Shown one piece after another: positions 8,216-10,481 of a stretch of 10,481 nucleotides of DNA (position 1 is the stretch's first letter; every line of letters begins with the position of its first letter). The translations under genes and the position numbers were made by a program. Source of the stretch: Bacteroidales bacterium (GTDB lineage: Bacteria > Bacteroidota > Bacteroidia > Bacteroidales > WCHB1-69); contig DUOL01000051.1 of assembly GCA_012838875.1 (NCBI GenBank), positions 1-10,481 of the forward strand. The letters are read 5' to 3'. The notes under the pieces were generated by a model. The model was not told where the DNA came from. It ran no database searches and saw nothing but the letters and a program-made list of their open reading frames with translations.

Positions 8216-8230
8216 TGAGAAATATTCTCA
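8216..8230. repeat. Perfect palindrome TGAGAA-ATA-TTCTCA, candidate operator
   Basis: The two 6-bp arms are perfectly inverted around a 3-bp centre. Relative to the inferred start of transcription near 8275 it lies at about -59 to -45, upstream of the -33 region, where activators or regulators often bind. No regulator gene is adjacent, and short inverted repeats are common in AT-rich DNA. Confidence 0.35.
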
Positions 8231-8260
8231 TTATTTCATCATTTCTTAAATATAAATACT

Positions 8261-8269
8261 TATCTTTGC
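8261..8269 (+). promoter_or_regulatory. Bacteroidota-type -7 element for the rloAB-like operon
   Basis: TATCTTTGC matches TAnnTTTG exactly and lies 26 bp before the ATG at 8295, implying a leader of about 20 nt. The -33 region has only a weak T-rich match. It indicates that the defence pair is transcribed from its own promoter rather than from the ligase gene. Confidence 0.5.
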
Positions 8270-8294
8270 AAAATAATTTCAAAAATAGGCAATT

Positions 8295-9596
8295 ATGTTA
8301 CTTGAATTTAGTGTCGGAAACTTTCTTTCTTTTCGAGAAAAAAAAACCTTAAACTTAGTAGCTTCAAGTATTAGCGACTATAAAGGAACAAACACCATCG
8401 CGTCCGAAAGGCACACTCTTTTAAAAGGTGCTGTCATATATGGTGCAAATGCAAGTGGTAAATCAAATTTCATTCGTGCTATGAGCACAATGAAAAGAAT
8501 AGTAATGCTATCTTTTAGTCAACCATCAACCCAGGCTATAGGTGTAACACCATTTTTATTAAATACTGAAACGGAACAGTCCCCATCATATTTTGAGGTT
8601 TTATTTGAAGTAGATGGAATACGATATAGATACGGTTTTGAAGTAACAAATAAAGAAGTTGTTGGGGAATGGCTATACGAATCAAAGAGAAATATTGAGA
8701 AATTCTTGTTTCTAAGGGAAAAAGACGGGATAGAAGTATCTCCTTCCTTTAAAGAAGCAGAGAACTTGGAAAGTAAAACAAGAAATAATGCATTGTTTTT
8801 ATCGGTAATAGACCAATTTAATGGTGCTACAGCCAAAAAAATAATGAATTGGTTCTACAATTTTATTACTATTTCAGGATTAACTCACGAAAATTACGAA
8901 TTAGTAACATTTAAAATATTAGAAAAAGAAAACACAGCCAAAGCAAAAACTCTGCGTAATTTTTATGACCAATTAGATTTAGGTTTTGATGGCTTGTCTA
9001 TTGGTAAAGAAAAATTTAATCCTAATAGGATTTCGGGAAACACCCCAGAGCATTTGGTTAGATTACTAATTAAAGATTTGGAGGGAACTTTACGCTTCAA
9101 AATAAAGACCTTACATAAAAAATATAACAAAGAGAACAAAGAAGTCGGATACGTTGAATTTGATATGCGCAATCAAGAGTCGGCAGGTACTAACAAAGTG
9201 TTTAATATATCAGGACCGATTTTTGACGTTTTACAAAAAGGTGGTGTTTTAGTTATTGATGAACTTGATTCGAGTTTACATCCTCTGATGACATTGGCTA
9301 TTACAAGACTCTTCAACTCAGAGAAAGAGAATTCTAAAAATGCACAATTAATTTTCACCACTCACGATACAAATTTGTTTTCGTATGGGAAGTATAGAAG
9401 AGACCAAATTTATTTTGTTGAAAAGGATAGATATGGTGCATCAGATTTATATTCATTGGTTGAGTATCGTGAAGAAGACGGAACAAAAATCCGCAAAGAC
9501 CGCTCATTTGAAAAAGATTATATTCAAGGTAGATATGGGGCTGTTCCATATATTGGCGATATATCAAAAATTATATCAGAATGGCAAAAAAAGTAA
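8295..9596 (+). CDS. AAA/ABC-type ATPase, RloA / AbiLi-like component of a defence pair
   Basis: This 433-residue protein is an OLD/SMC-like ATPase of the AAA_15/AAA_21 group. It opens with the typical strand FSVGNFLSFREKKTLNL; Walker A is GANASGKS (50-57, K56); an ABC-signature-like ESAGTNKVFNI is at 295-305; Walker B plus D-loop is VLVIDELDSSLHP (318-330, D322/E323); and the switch histidine lies in FTTHDTN (H357). The C-terminal EKDYIQGRYGAVPYIGD is characteristic of the group. There is no long Rad50-type coiled coil; about 235 residues separate Walker A from the signature. The stop overlaps the start of the next gene by 16 bp, implying translational coupling. Such ATPases paired with RloB-like proteins are known as RloA-RloB (hsd-linked genes of Campylobacter) and AbiLi-AbiLii (lactococcal abortive infection). 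The likely role is sensing phage infection and controlling the partner; this is inferred from family and context. Confidence 0.9.
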   Translation: MLLEFSVGNFLSFREKKTLNLVASSISDYKGTNTIASERHTLLKGAVIYGANASGKSNFIRAMSTMKRIVMLSFSQPSTQAIGVTPFLLNTETEQSPSYFEVLFEVDGIRYRYGFEVTNKEVVGEWLYESKRNIEKFLFLREKDGIEVSPSFKEAENLESKTRNNALFLSVIDQFNGATAKKIMNWFYNFITISGLTHENYELVTFKILEKENTAKAKTLRNFYDQLDLGFDGLSIGKEKFNPNRISGNTPEHLVRLLIKDLEGTLRFKIKTLHKKYNKENKEVGYVEFDMRNQESAGTNKVFNISGPIFDVLQKGGVLVIDELDSSLHPLMTLAITRLFNSEKENSKNAQLIFTTHDTNLFSYGKYRRDQIYFVEKDRYGASDLYSLVEYREEDGTKIRKDRSFEKDYIQGRYGAVPYIGDISKIISEWQKK

Positions 9597-10300
9597 AATT
9601 ACCGGAGCACATTAAAAAAAAGTATGAGAGAATCGAATCTAAACGTTTAGAAAATGTTAAATCTAAACATAGATTTTATTTAATTGTGTGCGAAGGTGAA
9701 AAAACTGAACCTAATTATTTTGAATCTCTGAAAGATGATTTACCGAAAGGCGTGCTAAATGTTTGCGATTTCAAAATTGTAGGAACAGGGAATAACACAA
9801 TTTCGTTGGTCAAACGTGCAATGAAACTACGCGACCAATGGCAAATGCAAATAGAAAAACCAATTGACAAATTATGGATAGTCTTTGACAAAGACAGTTT
9901 TTCAGACTACTCATTCAATTCTGCTATTCAAACTTGTATGGCAAAAAATCCTGATGTTGATTGTGCGTGGACAAACGAAGCTTTTGAGCTTTGGTATCTA
10001 CTACATTTCCATTATTACAACACAGGTATAAGTAGAGAACGGTATCAAAAATTGATAGAAAATAATTTCAAGGAAAAAGGATTAAAGAATTATACATACA
10101 AAAAAAATAGTAAAGAAATGTATTCACTATTGAAAACTTATACAAATAGAGAATTTGCTATTAAAAATGCTGTAAAACTAAAAAAAATATACGTCGGAGA
10201 ACAAAACTATTCAAAGCAAAATCCTTGTACAATGGTTTATAAGCTTGTCGCCGAACTTTTTGGGTTGGAAAGAATAATCGAAGAAGAAAAAGAACATTAA
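9581..10300 (+). CDS. RloB / AbiLii-family Toprim-like effector
   Basis: This 239-residue protein matches the RloB family (PF13707). After a basic N-terminus of about 30 residues come strand RFYLIVCEGEKTEPNYF (31-47), with the Toprim-type acidic residue E38 and conserved E40/E43; LWIVFDKD (98-105), with D103 and D105 as the D-x-D metal site; TNEAFELWYLLHF (131-143), with N132, E133, E136 and H142; and C-terminal NPCTMVYKLVAEL (214-226), resembling the family's N-P-x-T-x-V motif. All acidic positions expected for a Toprim-like nuclease fold are intact. It starts inside the end of the ATPase gene (ATG at 9581, 16-bp overlap), so the two should be made together. By analogy with OLD, where ATPase and Toprim are fused, and PARIS, where AriA and AriB are separate proteins, it may be the nuclease or toxic arm released on infection. 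The substrate is unknown. Confidence 0.9.
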   Translation: MAKKVKLPEHIKKKYERIESKRLENVKSKHRFYLIVCEGEKTEPNYFESLKDDLPKGVLNVCDFKIVGTGNNTISLVKRAMKLRDQWQMQIEKPIDKLWIVFDKDSFSDYSFNSAIQTCMAKNPDVDCAWTNEAFELWYLLHFHYYNTGISRERYQKLIENNFKEKGLKNYTYKKNSKEMYSLLKTYTNREFAIKNAVKLKKIYVGEQNYSKQNPCTMVYKLVAELFGLERIIEEEKEH

Positions 10301-10421
10301 CCTGATTTCGACAATTTTCAATCACCACACACCTCCTTCAACTCTTCTCCTAAAATGCTTTATATGAGCAACTTGACTTGCGTGAGGGCGCAGGTGGAAA
10401 GCCCGCAAGGGCGGAAGCCGC

Positions 10422-10480
10422 TGGGGACGCGGCGGCAAAAAAGCGAGCTTGTAAGCTCTTTTTGCCGCCTTGCGTCCCCA
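10422..10480. repeat. Long imperfect inverted repeat (about 26-bp arms) at right edge
   Basis: The left arm is TGGGGACGC, GGCGGCAAAAA, a 3-nt bulge (AGC), then GAGCTT; the right arm is AAGCTC, TTTTTGCCGCC, a TT bulge, then GCGTCCCCA. All other positions pair perfectly around a GT centre. The left arm can alternatively pair with the preceding bases (GCCGC at 10417-10421 with GCGGC at 10429-10433). Such a structure in an AT-rich genome suggests a dispersed palindromic element, a MITE-like end or a structured RNA. Confidence 0.75.
10445..10463 (+). terminator. Possible bidirectional intrinsic terminator at the core of the inverted repeat
   Basis: GAGCT and AGCTC form a 5-bp stem with a TGTA loop (one more T-A pair is possible), followed at once by TTTTT. 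On the opposite strand the same stem is followed by GC and a run of six T, so it could stop transcription from both sides. Because the T run itself pairs within the larger repeat, terminator action is only one reading. It lies about 145 bp after the rloB stop. Confidence 0.4.
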
Positions 10481-10481
10481 C

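Larger units (their letters stand above)
8125..8294. other. Intergenic region between ligase and defence operon
   Basis: These 170 bp are AT-rich and hold no gene. I see no convincing intrinsic terminator after the ligase gene. The right half carries the palindrome at 8216-8230 and the -7 element at 8261. No direct repeats or attachment-like duplications marking insertion of the defence genes are visible here. Confidence 0.6.
10301..10481. other. Non-coding tail: AT-rich spacer then GC-rich structured element
   Basis: From 10301 to about 10376 the DNA is AT/CT-rich with no gene or clear signal. From about 10377 the composition becomes markedly GC-rich and the sequence folds into successive hairpins: a 6-bp stem including one G-T wobble at 10377-10394, a GCCC-GCAA-GGGC hairpin with a GNRA-type loop at 10401-10412, and the long inverted repeat at 10422-10480. 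I do not recognise it as a known RNA family. It may continue past the window edge. Confidence 0.6.

Noticed and set aside
8125..8294. Possible small RNA or attachment site between the ligase gene and rloAB
   Set aside because: Only a short palindrome and a promoter element are visible; there is no stable fold and no duplicated core at the right side of the operon.
8519..8836. Minus-strand open frame of 105 codons
   Set aside because: It is antisense to the RloA-like ATPase, whose conserved motifs fix the coding strand.
9385..9615. Plus-strand open frame of 76 codons bridging the two defence genes
   Set aside because: It overlaps both the ATPase C-terminal motif and the RloB start in another frame; it has no recognisable domain and is best explained as a shadow.
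10301..10376. Possible tRNA or CRISPR leader after rloB
   Set aside because: There is no cloverleaf arms pattern and no regularly spaced repeat.

Overview
The window is AT-rich chromosomal DNA that looks like Bacteroidota, probably the order Bacteroidales. Reasons: starts lack Shine-Dalgarno sequences; several genes are preceded by the Bacteroidota-type -7 element TAnnTTTG; and the content (a DUF4175 giant membrane protein, a bacterial FatA-like thioesterase, an AmgK-like phosphotransferase of the RapZ-fused type) is typical of that phylum. No species can be named from sequence alone.

Left part (1-6719, all minus strand). Read in the direction of transcription: a 1124-residue DUF4175 protein (three membrane segments, then a long coiled-coil/low-complexity tail); 6 bp later a 149-residue protein resembling a degenerate RsbW-type ATPase fold; an acyl-ACP thioesterase with a possible promoter of its own; the Holliday-junction motor RuvB; and, 21 bp later, a sugar-kinase-like phosphotransferase that runs off the left edge and was probably fused to a RapZ C-terminal domain. 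The short gaps suggest one or two transcription units of ordinary core genes: envelope, lipid metabolism, recombination and cell-wall sugar metabolism.

Middle (6720-8294). A divergent promoter region of about 120 bp carries a -7-like element on each strand and two copies of TTTGCAAATA. It drives DUF4175 leftwards and a polytopic O-antigen ligase/polymerase-family protein (WaaL/Wzy_C) rightwards. The real start of the latter is the ATG at 6844; the upstream TTG in the same frame lies inside the promoter.

Right part (8295-10481). A two-gene accessory operon with a 16-bp overlap encodes an ABC/OLD-like AAA ATPase (RloA/AbiLi type) and a RloB/AbiLii-type Toprim-like protein, very probably an anti-phage defence module. 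Its own -7 element and a perfect 6-bp-arm palindrome lie upstream. Downstream, the base composition switches abruptly to GC-rich: about 105 bp of successive hairpins, ending in a long inverted repeat that reaches the window edge. This is the least explained part of the window and may be a dispersed repeat, a mobile-element end or a structured RNA; its core can also act as a terminator.

I see no rRNA, tRNA, CRISPR array, transposase or integrase.
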